From assembly GCF_030936135.1 (NCBI RefSeq), contig NC_082596.1, positions 474,605 to 538,604 on the forward strand: DNA of 64,000 nt, written 5' to 3'. The stretch is from Gavia stellata (Eukaryota; Chordata; Aves; Gaviiformes; Gaviidae). The stretch's first letter is position 1, and the number at the start of each line of letters is the position of its first letter. Below are positions 34,101 through 41,869 of the stretch, piece after piece. Below the pieces are notes generated by a model. That model searched no databases. It was given only the letters and a program-made list of their open reading frames with translations, and was not told the origin of the DNA. The translations under genes were made by a program, and so were the position numbers.

Positions 34101-37100
34101 AGGGGAGGGAAGGACCGACACGATGCGAGGGTGTTTGAGCAGCAGTGAAGCCTTCCAAAACCACGGTGTAATCCCTCGCTGAACAGAGCAGTTCAGCGCT
34201 GCAGCGTAACCCCCTCATGGGTATGGGCAGGCTGCCGTTACTTCCCCCAAAGCCGCCTCTTCTCCAGGCTGAACAAGCCCTGTTCCCTCAGCCTCTTCTC
34301 AGAGGGCAAGCACTCCAGCCCAGGATCATTTTGATGGCCCTCCATTGCTCCAGTTTATCAATGTCTTTCCTGTTTTGGGGGCCCAAAATTAGATGCAGTG
34401 CCTGGATGTAATTTAACAAGTGCTGAGTACAGGGGAATAATTATTTCCCTCGATATCCTGGCTGTGCCCCAGGATGCTGTTGGCCTTCCTTGCTGCCAAG
34501 GCACATTGCAGCTCATGTCCCGCCTGCTGCCCACCATGACCCCAGAGTCTTTCCAGCAGAGCTGGTAAAGCTTTCCTGCCAGCCAGGCAGTCCCAGCCTG
34601 TGTCCTTGCCAGGGATTATTCCTTCCCAGGGGCAGGAGTCGGCATTTGTCATTTGCTGACATGCATATGGGGCGACAAGGTTGTTGGCCACCATCATCAG
34701 GGCATAGCTCAGGCATGGCACTTCTTACAAGGGCTTCTGTCTCCTCAACTGCTGGCCGTCGTTGAGAGCAGTCAGAGGAACTCATCAGTCTGTGTGCATC
34801 TCTCCTTCTCAAAAACCCATTTTGTACTGGGTATTTCCCTGTGCGGGTATTTCCCTGTAATGACGCTTCCAGTCATTCATCATTAATCACCTATGGCACT
34901 ATCATTGCGTTACCATGGGTGATATGAATACAGTTTCATACTTGCATTGAATTAATGTTAAAAATGCTCTGTAAGGCTAAACCTAATTCTTATTCCTGCA
35001 AGATACCGTGAAAAGCCTCCCTTCAAAAATTACATCCCCAGTGGTTTCTTCATATCTGTCTGAGAATCAGCTTTCAGTGCACTTAACTTATGCTTTATTC
35101 ATACTGCTCAGTGCTTATTTTTAGTGAGAGTGCTGTGGTGATCAATTGGATATGTTAGAGAAATGTAAATGTAAACCTACGCAGTTATATCTTTTCCCCT
35201 CTTTTCATTTGTTATATGCTGCTTTTTCACCTAGTGCCCCAAGGTAAGTTCTGCAAGTGCATTGTCTGTCTGACCAATGTGTTCAACCAACTAGTTTTTA
35301 CCCAATTTGACAAAGTAATCTCAGAGGCACTGAGTTTCTACAGATTTTGCAAAAACTTCCAGCTGGACAAACCTGCAAGTCCCAAATGAGCGTAGCTACA
35401 ATGCAGACTCTTTGTCTATTGTGGGAGGCATCAGAATATGGATGCTGGATGGATCCAAGGAAATTTTTTTCATGGTGAGGATGGTTAAACAGTGGACCAG
35501 GGGCTAAGAGAGGTTACGGGACCTCCATGGAGGTTTTCAAAACCCAGTTGGGTAGAGCTCTGAACAGCCTGGTCTGAATTCACTGTTTGGCTTGTTTTGA
35601 GCAGGGGCTTGGACTAGAGACCTCCTCATGTCCTTTCCCACCTAAATGATACTTTGATCATGGGCATTGGGTAGAGAGAGGTGGCAATGATGCACTCAAA
35701 CATCATCAGCCTTCTCTTTGATGATGTCCGCAAGATGCTGCGCAGTTCAGTGTAATTCAGTGTATAAAGGAGCACGTGGCCAGACAGTGTGTAAGGAAAG
35801 AGCACCCACCTTGGGCATACAGTCACACTGGTCAGCTCCTCTTGGAGAAATGGATGACCTGGAGATGATAAAGGTCAGAGGACAGTAAGTTTCCTGGCTG
35901 AGAGCGCTAAATGCCCAGGGATGTTTGTCATAGAGAGGAGTTGTAGTAGAGGGGTGCTGGGTCAGAGGAATGACCAAGCACATAACTCACATCTGAGCAT
36001 AAGCTTGAAATCAAGGAATATAAATGAAACCCTGTTAAACTCTGCATAGAACAGGGATGTTTGATTCCTTGCTGGGTTTCCTGTCTTTTGGGCTGACCAA
36101 TTGCATGCTCTCTCTGGCTTTCTTTTGCCCAGACAACACAACTTCTGGTGTGAACCACCATTTGAATGTTCTGCGATGCAATGTGGGGTTTCCAGAAGAA
36201 AATCCATATGTCATCTTAATCATACTCAAGATTTTGGTTTTGCTCTTTTGTCTGATTTAAGGATTGGTCATCCCATAAGGACAAGAACAAGTACAGTATT
36301 AAAACGTAACTCAAGAGTTTGGGCAGAGCTTTAGGGGGAAGCCTACCCCTGACAAATGGGGCTGAAGAATTCATCCTGGTTGTAAAATTTTCCGAGAACT
36401 GCACCTTGCACAGGGCTCCCTTACCCACCTCTCAATCAGCTGATGATGGCCCTGGTTCGTAGATGGATACTGGACTAAATTAACCCTCAGCTGCTCCACC
36501 CAGACAATTCCTAGAAATGTGGGAAGAAGTGGAAGGTCAGGCTGGCAGTTGGAATTAAGGCGTTTAAGTAGGAATTTGAGAGTCATGCTTGGAGATCAGA
36601 AGTAAAGCAGGCCTGGGGGAGCCAGAGGGATGTGTCCAAGCTGATGTTGATTTTGGCCTCTTCTAGGTGGTGCAAATGCAGTGTAACATGGAGCTGAATG
36701 AAGACAAGACCCAGTGGCATGTGAGTATTCAGCTCCTATTCTGCATGAGGCACTGGGGCAAGACCTGCTCTCTCTACCCATTTCTGGCATCTGACTGGGA
36801 CAGACTTTGGTCTCAGCTAGTTTGCTGCAGTACCCAAAGGACTTACTCTTGTCCCTTTATCATAAAAGAAGCGTGAAGAAGAATGAAGCCACCAGCCCTC
36901 TCTGGCTGCAGGACAGGAAGACCTCGATAACCTTTGTCTGGACATCTTTTAACTCTACTTCTCTCTAGTTTAACAGTTGCAGGCTAGCTGTAACTGTTGA
37001 GAGAACGTTCCTCTAAGACGCTCAAACTACCCTGCCAAAGTCATCCAGCATCTCGGTAGTTACCAACATCCTCCCTGCTCACCACTGCCAGCAGTTTCTA

Positions 37101-40100
37101 GTGCGGATGGAAGAGTCAGCACCTTTCTCTCTTATGGAGAAACTTGTGTTTGTAAAGAGCACTCTCTTCTTTCTGCAGCTTACTCTTCTGCTGATCCTGG
37201 AGGACAAATTGCATCGACAGTTGAGCTACGACTTGCTGCCCAGTAGGTTTACTTGCAAATAAATTTTTGGGCGTGAATGCCGGAGTATTGCCTGGTGGCC
37301 CTGGTCAGGTTTAGGCTCAGATTGTGTTAGACACAGATTGTGTTTACAGCCAGCTTTTCTTTCCTTCTTGTATTGGGAGAGCAAACTAAACCCTGATATC
37401 GGTGTGGTACCGGTTCTTGTCCACTCGGACCCTGAGCTTATAGCCCCTGGTATGTGGTAGTAACCTGCACTCTAAAGTGAACGTTGGGAATCCAGTGAGT
37501 GGCCATCAAGAACATGCATTTCACCCTGGGACATGTGGCGTAACACTAGTGAATTCTTCCCTTATTCCCAACACTGGTGCACTCTCTGCAGTACCTTTGA
37601 AAGGAGAAGGCAGACGCTCCTCTGAGGAAGCCCCACGGCTCTGGGGAAGGGTGCTTCTCCTCAAAGTAGATCCAGCACAGCAGTCTCCTTCCTAAAACAT
37701 GCAGGAGCCTTCTGGAGGCCATGCACCTGGAGTCCCTTCACTGCCTTACAGACAAAACTAAAGCGTAAAGCTTGGAAATTAATGCTTGGGAGTTGCTGCT
37801 TCACCAGCTCCTTGTGTTTTTCTGCCTACAGGTAGTGGCCTGCCTGCTTTGTCATGCCGAGCCAAAACAACCAAAAAAATCTCAAAAAGTGATACATTGC
37901 CAAGACTATTGTGCTTTGTGTGATTTGGGACTGGAGCTCATTCCTGCCCAGTACCATGCTGAACTCCCGTTCACTGCCCACCTCTGTGCTCTGTTTCCCC
38001 CAGGATTACTTAGCAATTACTTAGCCAACCGAAAGTATACAGCATGTGCCCCTAGAACATAATGAAGCATAATGCAGCTGTGCTGCGGGTTGGGATAGAG
38101 GCACTGGTAGAGGAGGAATTAAGAGATGTATGCACTTCACGTTCTTACCGTTCCTTGTCTCTGCAGCTGATAACTCCAAGGACTTGGCCACAGAGTTGGT
38201 GCATTATGGATTCATCCATGAGGTAAGCCTCCTGCCACTCCTTCTCATCTCAGTCGTGTATGCACTGTGCTACCAAGTGCAGTCCCCAAATCTATGTGAC
38301 AGCTCATGCCTCAGAGGAGTAAGAGCTCCTCCATTCCCCACTAGCAGACAGAGAGCAGCCTCAGAGGCCAGCCTGCAGCACTGTGCTGTACTCACTCCCC
38401 TTGCAGTGAGTGACAACACATCCTTTTTTGGTTGTTGGTGGTTTTTTTTTCCTCCATACTTTGCTCATGCCTAACTCCAGGTTGCTGTTTTGAGGGGACA
38501 GTCGTATTGTGATGGCGGGGTTAATGACATCAACCTCGCAGTGATTCTGGATGTGAGAACCAGAGGAGTGCCAAGGGAAGGAAGTTGAGGCCACAGAGGA
38601 ATTGCCCCGGTAGCCAGTGTTGCCTAGACAGCTGCTTTTAACTCACTCTGCAGATTTCTGCCTGCCAGAAGAGATGGCCTACCCCAGCATCAAACTTCCA
38701 GACTTTCCCTTAGGTGTTTGCAGACAGTCCCAAGAAATAATTCAGGGCAGCCCAGTCATTCAGACTACTCAGCAGCATAGCGTCCAGGAAAGACAGCATG
38801 GAGAAAATTAAAAATGTATTTATTTTTATTTTGTACAAGTTAGGAATTCTGGGGCTATAGGCAAAGTTTTGGAGCATTCCTCATTCTGGATGCTGACATT
38901 AGATAAGGAAGGAGTCAGCTTCACTGAGTGAATAATTTATGTGAGTATGCCTGGAAAAAAGTACACTTAGACTTTCTTCCTTTATTCATCTGAGCATGGT
39001 GACTGTGCAGCTTGCCACTGACACACTGGGGTGCTTTCTCCTCTGCTCTGGAAAATACATAGCATTTGGGGCAACTTAGTACTGTAGAATATACCTCACA
39101 CAGGTCTGTGTCCAATGGACTGTAAATTACTTTTCTCTTTCTTTCTCCTAGGAGATAACCTCCTTTTAACAGGTCTTCCCTTCTTTAACATCTTTTCTAC
39201 TCTACAGGTACCGACCACCTTTTCTCTCAGACGGTATAACCGATTCATACCACGTTAAACTCTGAGCAAATGTTCTGAACCTGTATTTAGTTTGGAAGTA
39301 TGCTGCTTGTTTCTGAGCTGAAGGACTTGTCTATGCAAATGGTCATCTGGTTTTCCAGCTATAGTGGCTGGTCTAACAAAAGATACCACCTATGCCATAC
39401 AAATCTGGTCTTCAAAATCCAAGTTTTTTCTTAAAAGAAAAGTAGTAATTTAGCAGCAGTAGTGACAAAGGGGTGCCTCTAAGCAACAAGGGAACAACTG
39501 AGTCTGCATTTTTTCACTTGAGTGAGAATTTTCAGTTTGTTTGTGGCAATTCCAAAACCCCTCTATGATACAAGGTGGGGGCATTTTGCATCCTTTACAT
39601 ATCATTGTTTATTTCAGTATTTTCTTTCTGAAGGAATAAACATTCTAATATGTTAGAAACCACCCACCCCTGAATGTGTCAGAGAAGAGATTTCTGTACG
39701 AAGTAGTTGCCAGACCAACAAAAAGCGACATTAATTTTTATTTTTGTTAGCAGTGAGGATATTATAAAACAGATGGCCATAGAAAATAACTAGATCCAGT
39801 GGTCAGTTAATTAAGTTGAAATTAAACTAAACAAAAGAAGCTGGACCTGTTTTGTTCCTTCAGAGTGGAAGCTCCAAAGAACTGCCTGCTCTTTTGCCTT
39901 TATATTGCACCTGACACAAAAAGGTTCCATTCTTGATTGGTCATTTGACATTATTCGGTAAATATGATAATGATTGGTAGTATGTTCCAGACGCGCTTGC
40001 GAGTTATTCTTTTCCCATATCAAAACTCAGATGTGAAATTGGTGTCTTGGGATGGAATCTTGTCAGGAAGGAGATGTCCAAGGTAGCCAAGCCAAATTGA

Positions 40101-40199
40101 TCTGTTGGCATGTTTGTTCTTTTGTTTTAGGACGACTGTGAAAAGCTGGCTAACTTCCTGGAAAATGCCTTCCACAAATACCGGTCTCCTCCCTTGTGA
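10076..40199 (+). CDS. NRBP2: NRBP2, nuclear receptor-binding protein 2 (pseudokinase), complete gene
   Basis: Eighteen coding exons (listed separately) join to 1494 nt, giving 497 residues; the human protein is about 500. Every junction is GT-AG and keeps frame. The start is the first in-frame ATG after the GC-rich leader, with G at -3 and G at +4, and begins the family N-terminus [10 protein letters not shown] followed by an acidic stretch (residues 14-27). The kinase-like domain spans roughly residues 50-320. It is catalytically broken: the beta-3 lysine position reads V-V-W-N-E (Asn66), HRD is replaced by H-G-N (169-171) and DFG by I-G-S (187-189). PPE (221-223) and D-I-F-S-F-G (234-239) remain. 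The C-terminal part includes KTPTPEPFD near 405-413. NRBP proteins are non-catalytic scaffolds; NRBP1 links to the Elongin/Cullin ubiquitin machinery, and NRBP2 is reported in neural progenitor survival. The function in this species is inferred. Against NRBP1, the N-terminus and synteny with PUF60 favour NRBP2. Confidence 0.96.
10345..10380 (+). repeat. G-rich tract, candidate G-quadruplex
   Basis: Five GGGG runs separated by one to three bases occur in a GGGGCCGGGGCT repeat, within 160 bases of exon 1. On the transcribed RNA or the plus strand this could form a G-quadruplex. Only the sequence pattern supports this. Confidence 0.5.
10505..10945 (+). repeat. 44-bp minisatellite, about 10 copies
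   Basis: The marker AGCCGGG recurs at 10533, 10577, 10621, 10665, 10709, 10753, 10797, 10841, 10885 and 10929: exactly 44 bases apart ten times, with no indel. Each unit contains two GGTGCGGG-type blocks, one with a GCCGGGCTCG arm. Point variants mark the units: copies 5 and 8 share CTGTGCCCCGGCGCACG, and copies 6 and 9 share CCGTGCCTCGG. The array lies in intron 1 of NRBP2 inside the CpG island. Because 44 is not a multiple of three, it creates long spurious reading frames on both strands. Confidence 0.95.
11100..23739. other. NRBP2 intron 1, main body: no gene seen
   Basis: This is moderately GC-rich intronic sequence. Several open frames of 150-290 codons occur (for example 19384-20247 and 22470-23267) but show no recognisable domain and no exon-like flanks, and look like products of base composition. 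One old CR1 scrap lies near 18.05 kb. I see no RNA gene and no splice-bounded exon. Confidence 0.6.
18035..18190 (-). repeat. Possible old CR1 fragment (minus strand)
   Basis: The stretch near 18070-18095 reads, on the minus strand, F-D-S-S-E-A-F, resembling a decayed F-S-K-A-F-D reverse-transcriptase motif. The surrounding wording (GGATCAAATGCTTCACTGG) matches the usual minus-strand pattern of old CR1/L3-like elements. Short and diverged, so tentative. Confidence 0.4.
23730..24662 (+). pseudogene. CR1 ORF2 C-terminal fragment (310 codons, uninterrupted)
   Basis: The reading frame contains [14 protein letters not shown] from about 23769 and the active-site box FADDTK at 23859-23876. The C-terminal region common to CR1 follows ([49 protein letters not shown]). 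A full CR1 ORF2 is about three times longer; the endonuclease domain and the first reverse-transcriptase blocks are missing. The first ATG-like codon probably lies just outside the element, so this is a relic frame rather than a host gene. Confidence 0.88.
23740..24819 (+). mobile_element. Young 5'-truncated CR1 LINE with open ORF2 3' third
   Basis: A CR1 non-LTR retrotransposon copy in NRBP2 intron 1, in the sense orientation. It begins abruptly inside ORF2 and runs to the 3' tail GTGATTCTGTGA. The coding part is intact to its stop, followed by the GT-rich 3' UTR with two T-runs (about 24711-24724 and 24748-24767). The 5' truncation removes the endonuclease and most of the reverse transcriptase, so it cannot move by itself. 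The lack of stops suggests a recent insertion. Confidence 0.93.
24820..25306. other. NRBP2 intron 1, 3' end
   Basis: Single-copy-looking intronic sequence between the CR1 and exon 2, ending in the acceptor CCTCACAG. No further feature seen. Confidence 0.6.
25307..25429 (+). CDS. NRBP2: NRBP2 coding exon 2
   Basis: Encodes residues 40-80, from VNQGNMPG to KAFKAHE, phase 0 at both ends. It carries the beta-2/beta-3 region GVEVVWNEL, where Asn66 occupies the position of the catalytic lysine. The related WNK kinases have a similar VEVAWCEL string there. Confidence 0.96.
25496..26180 (+). mobile_element. CR1 LINE fragment in NRBP2 intron 2
   Basis: A 5'-truncated CR1 in the sense orientation, from the EKDLGVL region of ORF2 to the tail CCATTCTATGATC. 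Conserved blocks include [14 protein letters not shown] and [22 protein letters not shown] +1 frameshift near 25790-25806 moves the continuation [18 protein letters not shown] into another frame, so it is dead. It belongs to a different subfamily from the 23.7 kb copy: its 3' end reads AGATGATCTTGAAGGTCCC. It occupies most of the 1082-nt intron. Confidence 0.92.
26512..26613 (+). CDS. NRBP2: NRBP2 coding exon 3
   Basis: Encodes residues 81-114, [20 protein letters not shown] onward to DSKAR. This is the alpha-C helix and the H-P-N-I-V element of the kinase fold. Phase 0 at both ends; donor CGG|GTAGGC. Confidence 0.96.
26881..26970 (+). CDS. NRBP2: NRBP2 coding exon 4
   Basis: Encodes residues 115-144, starting [18 protein letters not shown]. 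It holds the hinge (TEYVSSGS) and a basic KKTKKNHK segment. Phase 0 at both ends. Confidence 0.96.
26971..27898. other. NRBP2 intron 4: nothing recognised
   Basis: 928 nt without a repeat, exon or RNA gene that I recognise. Confidence 0.55.
27899..27939 (+). CDS. NRBP2: NRBP2 coding exon 5
   Basis: A 41-nt exon encoding [13 protein letters not shown] plus two bases of Ser158 (the alpha-E helix). The acceptor is TGCTCTAG and the donor AG|GTAAGC, phase 2. Confidence 0.95.
28032..28126 (+). CDS. NRBP2: NRBP2 coding exon 6
   Basis: Encodes residues 158-189 and one base of residue 190. It carries the degenerate catalytic loop I-I-H-G-N-L (H169-G170-N171 in place of HRD) and the I-G-S that replaces DFG (187-189). 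Both changes predict loss of phosphotransfer. It ends in phase 1. Confidence 0.96.
28387..28410 (+). CDS. NRBP2: NRBP2 coding exon 7, 24-nt microexon
   Basis: Supplies VWHRVFAN (residues 190-197), directly after the DFG-equivalent I-G-S. The acceptor is CTGGCAG|TC and the donor AATG|GTGAGT, phase 1 on both sides. Human NRBP2 has a matching GSVWHRIFSN string here, so the exon is real and conserved. Skipping it would keep frame and delete eight residues. Confidence 0.93.
28753..28836 (+). CDS. NRBP2: NRBP2 coding exon 8
   Basis: Encodes residues 198-225 and the first base of residue 226, including [10 protein letters not shown] and FFPPEYG. P-P-E (221-223) is the APE-motif equivalent. Phase 1 at both ends; donor GGCC|GTGAGT. 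Confidence 0.95.
28837..29538. other. NRBP2 intron 8 with old CR1
   Basis: A 702-nt intron largely made of an old CR1-like relic (listed separately), followed by a G-rich GTG-repeat tract near 29340-29510. Confidence 0.55.
29020..29300 (+). repeat. Old CR1/L3-like LINE relic
   Basis: The order of words matches a plus-strand CR1/L3 ORF2: AGAGCTATGCACGTAGGAAA, then a lone GTTAGGGAAAAAGGAGTAAAG, then CCATCTTGAATATTTTGG, the position of R-P-H-L-E-Y-C-V. It is strongly diverged, hence much older than the 24 kb copy. Confidence 0.55.
29539..29594 (+). CDS. NRBP2: NRBP2 coding exon 9
   Basis: Completes Gln226 and encodes residues 227-244, [18 protein letters not shown]. It includes the alpha-F D-x-x-S-x-G motif (234-239), which is conserved even in pseudokinases because it holds the fold together. 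Ends in phase 0. Confidence 0.95.
29595..30362. other. NRBP2 intron 9: nothing recognised
   Basis: 768 nt of GC-rich intron with no repeat or exon that I recognise. Confidence 0.55.
30363..30458 (+). CDS. NRBP2: NRBP2 coding exon 10
   Basis: Encodes residues 245-276, [14 protein letters not shown] through DDPNMR. Phase 0 at both ends. Near-identical in length and content to the mammalian exon. Confidence 0.96.
30459..32179. other. NRBP2 intron 10: no gene seen
   Basis: 1721 nt. The middle (about 31080-31500) is pyrimidine-rich and has the look of an unclassified dispersed repeat, but I could not place it in a family. No exon seen. Confidence 0.5.
32180..32312 (+). CDS. NRBP2: NRBP2 coding exon 11
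   Basis: Encodes residues 277-320 plus the first base of Tyr321: [20 protein letters not shown], then [27 protein letters not shown] is the alpha-I element that closes the kinase-like domain. Ends in phase 1. Confidence 0.96.
32493..32595 (+). CDS. NRBP2: NRBP2 coding exon 12
   Basis: Encodes [16 protein letters not shown] onward to PGAQW (residues 321-354) plus two bases of Arg355. This starts the C-terminal, non-kinase half. Acceptor TTGCCCTAG, donor AG|GTGAGG, phase 2. Confidence 0.95.
32752..32802 (+). CDS. NRBP2: NRBP2 coding exon 13
   Basis: A 51-nt exon encoding [17 protein letters not shown] plus two bases of Arg372 (residues 355-371). Starts and ends in phase 2, so it is a frame-neutral unit. 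Confidence 0.95.
32803..33460. other. NRBP2 intron 13: nothing recognised
   Basis: 658 nt without recognisable features. Confidence 0.55.
33461..33596 (+). CDS. NRBP2: NRBP2 coding exon 14
   Basis: Completes Arg372 and encodes residues 373-417: [20 protein letters not shown], then the proline-rich linker [16 protein letters not shown]. The TPTPEP string holds proline-directed phosphosite-like threonines and is conserved with human. Ends in phase 0. Confidence 0.96.
34225..34870 (-). repeat. CR1 LINE fragment (minus strand)
   Basis: Shows the familiar minus-strand CR1 text: CTTCTCCAGGCTGAACAAGC, CTCAGCCTCTTCTCAGAGG, GGATGCTGTTGGCCTTCC. The 3' terminal tail is missing, so it is truncated at both ends. 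It is diverged and not coding. Confidence 0.85.
35445..35665 (+). repeat. CR1 LINE 3' end, diverged
   Basis: A plus-strand CR1 terminus: GGATGGTTAAACAGTGGACC, then GGGCTTGGACTAGAGACCTC, then CCTTTCCCACCTAAATGATA. The coding remnant is interrupted. Confidence 0.75.
36667..36720 (+). CDS. NRBP2: NRBP2 coding exon 15
   Basis: Encodes residues 418-435, [18 protein letters not shown]. Phase 0 at both ends. Human has the very similar VIQMQCNLE. Confidence 0.95.
36721..37178. other. NRBP2 intron 15: nothing recognised
   Basis: 458 nt without recognisable features. Confidence 0.55.
37179..37242 (+). CDS. NRBP2: NRBP2 coding exon 16
   Basis: Encodes residues 436-456, [20 protein letters not shown] plus Pro456, and one base of Thr457. 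Acceptor TTTCTGCAG, donor CCCA|GTAGGT, phase 1. A poly(A) signal begins 16 nt after the donor. Confidence 0.95.
37258..37263 (+). terminator. Candidate intronic poly(A) signal AATAAA
   Basis: AATAAA lies just inside intron 16. If the exon 16 donor is ignored, the frame runs Pro-Ser-Arg-Phe-Thr-Cys-Lys and stops at TAA (37260-37262), overlapping the AATAAA. The G/T-rich stretch downstream (about 37264-37305) could act as the downstream element. This would give a 462-residue variant lacking the last 41 residues of the normal protein. Only sequence supports it. Confidence 0.3.
37264..38166. other. NRBP2 intron 16: nothing else recognised
   Basis: No repeat or exon that I recognise. Confidence 0.5.
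38167..38222 (+). CDS. NRBP2: NRBP2 coding exon 17
   Basis: Completes Thr457 and encodes residues 458-475, [18 protein letters not shown], then donor GAG|GTAAGC, phase 0. Human has DLASELVHYGFLHE at the same place. Confidence 0.96.
38223..40130. other. NRBP2 intron 17: no gene seen
   Basis: 1908 nt, turning AT-rich after 38.8 kb. No repeat family or exon identified. It ends with the T-rich acceptor TGTTCTTTTGTTTTAG. Confidence 0.55.
40131..40199 (+). CDS. NRBP2: NRBP2 coding exon 18 (last coding exon)
   Basis: Encodes residues 476-497, [20 protein letters not shown], then Pro-Leu and the stop TGA at 40197-40199. The human C-terminus is DDRMKLAAFLESTFLKYRGTQA, so length and register agree and the last few residues differ. 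Confidence 0.95.
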   Translation, partial: DDCEKLANFLENAFHKYRSPPL

Positions 40200-41440
40200 G
40201 TCACTTCACTGCCGTCTGGGACAGAGTGGTCCCCCTGTACCACGGGGGACAGGAAGTGTACCAGACTAGAAGAAACTGCGGGGCTCCTGACCAAACTTCC
40301 TCCAGCAGGACTGACCGGGCACTCGCTCCTGACTGAACCTTTGAGGTCCATGAGAGGGGTATGCCTGGGCTGTGGTGTGAAAAGACAACGGCAAGTGGAG
40401 GAGTAATCAGCAAACACGAGAAATTACATGTGCATCAAGAGGAGTCGGGACCAAGCAGGAGTACATGTTCTCGTCCCCATTCCTGAAGCAGCAAGCCAGA
40501 GGGAGTTGTGAGGTGTGGGGGAGTGGGGTAGCACCCCCTGCAGCCCCTTCCCAATGGTGACTGTGAAGATGCAAAGCTGCTGCAAGAATCCCCCCAACTG
40601 ATAAATTTCTTTCTGGGAATGATAAGCTTTTTTCACTGCAGGTCCCAAAGCTATTTTTTTCCTCTTTGCCAGCTGGTAATACTTGCAGTAGGGAGGAAAG
40701 GAGCAGGCTTGGAAAGCTCTGGCGCAGTTTCCGATCTGCCACATTCTATTCTTTATACCCAGTTTCTCCTGTTTTGTTAAGGTTTCCCCAGCACAGATGA
40801 ACCACTGTGATGCCTTGTAATTAGAATTGCACATCTTGGTGTAAGCTGAAGAGAGGACTTTGTAAGTTGGACTTGATATGGCATGAGAAGAAATTCCAGA
40901 AATCCAAACCCACCAGCTGGATCCCAACATGTGGATCAGCGGAAACCTCACTGGTGCTGAACAGAACCCTTGTCATTCCCCAGCTTGTCTTATGGCCTTC
41001 CAAAATCTCATGGCATCTTAAGGGGAAAACCCCTGATGTCTCTTCCCTCCCTGTTTCTCCTGTGGTGTTTGGAATTTCAGCCATTAGCCTGGAGAAAGGG
41101 GCAATCATCTTAGCTGCTGTGCATGTCAGGTTCAGTTGGTGAAAAGTGCAAATAGGAACTATTTGTGTTGCAAAAGCCATGCAGTGCTGCTCCATGCTGT
41201 TCACATTGTGCCGTGTGGAACCAGCTGTATCATGCTGCACTGTGCTGGTGTTCTGCGCTGTGCCAGGTCCTCCATGTGGTACTGCCTGCATTATGCTGCC
41301 CGTGCTTTGCGGTGTTGCACCAATTGTATCACGCGGGGCCGGGTTTGCCATGCTAGGATGCTATGCTGAGCTGCCAACTGCTGCTGTATTTCCCAGTTGT
41401 GCTATGCTGTGCCGACTTTACAAACTGACAAATCAATAAA
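40200..41440 (+). other. Probable NRBP2 3' UTR
   Basis: Non-coding sequence following the stop. The first AATAAA in sense lies at 41435-41440, giving a UTR of about 1.25 kb. The part from 41175 to 41412 is an irregular TGCTGTGC-like repeat. A second AATAAA at 41855-41860 is an alternative end. The extent is inferred from the signals alone. Confidence 0.6.
41435..41440 (+). terminator. Candidate NRBP2 poly(A) signal AATAAA
   Basis: First canonical sense AATAAA after the NRBP2 stop, preceded by CAAATC. There is no strong GT-rich downstream element, so use of the second signal at 41855 remains possible. Confidence 0.5.
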
Positions 41441-41854
41441 GCCACTGAAAGTAGCATATCTCATCAGAGCACTCCACTCAGCAAACCGCTCAATAATTTC
41501 TTAGTCACTCTTGCAGTTAAACTAAGACGTGAAATAGCTTCCCTGAGTTCAGCAGACTTACCCACAAAGTCAGCCAAATGGAGTAGAGAAGGAATTCAGT
41601 GGAGAAACATCATACAGCTGCTTGATTCAGAAATCACTCTCCAGAACAAGCTTGCACTTGACTTTGCAAACTGAGAAATTCCTTCATATACCAACTGCTT
41701 CATTTCCCTGATGAGCTAGTTAGCTCTTCTCTAACACATTCTTTCTTTGAGTTAACATTGTCACAGCTCAGTTTGACCAATGGATTTCCCTGCTACTGGC
41801 TGTGCTGCATTCAGCAATGATGAGTTCATTAACCAGCTGCTGCAGAGTGTTTCC

Positions 41855-41860
41855 AATAAA
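41855..41860 (+). terminator. Alternative poly(A) signal AATAAA
   Basis: A second canonical hexamer 415 nt further on, just before the CR1 cluster. It could end a longer NRBP2 transcript. Confidence 0.3.
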
Positions 41861-41869
41861 TGACACGCT

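Larger units (their letters stand above)
33597..36666. other. NRBP2 intron 14 with two CR1 relics
   Basis: A 3070-nt intron containing a minus-strand CR1 at 34.2-34.9 kb and a plus-strand CR1 tail at 35.45-35.66 kb. The rest shows no exon or RNA gene. Confidence 0.6.
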
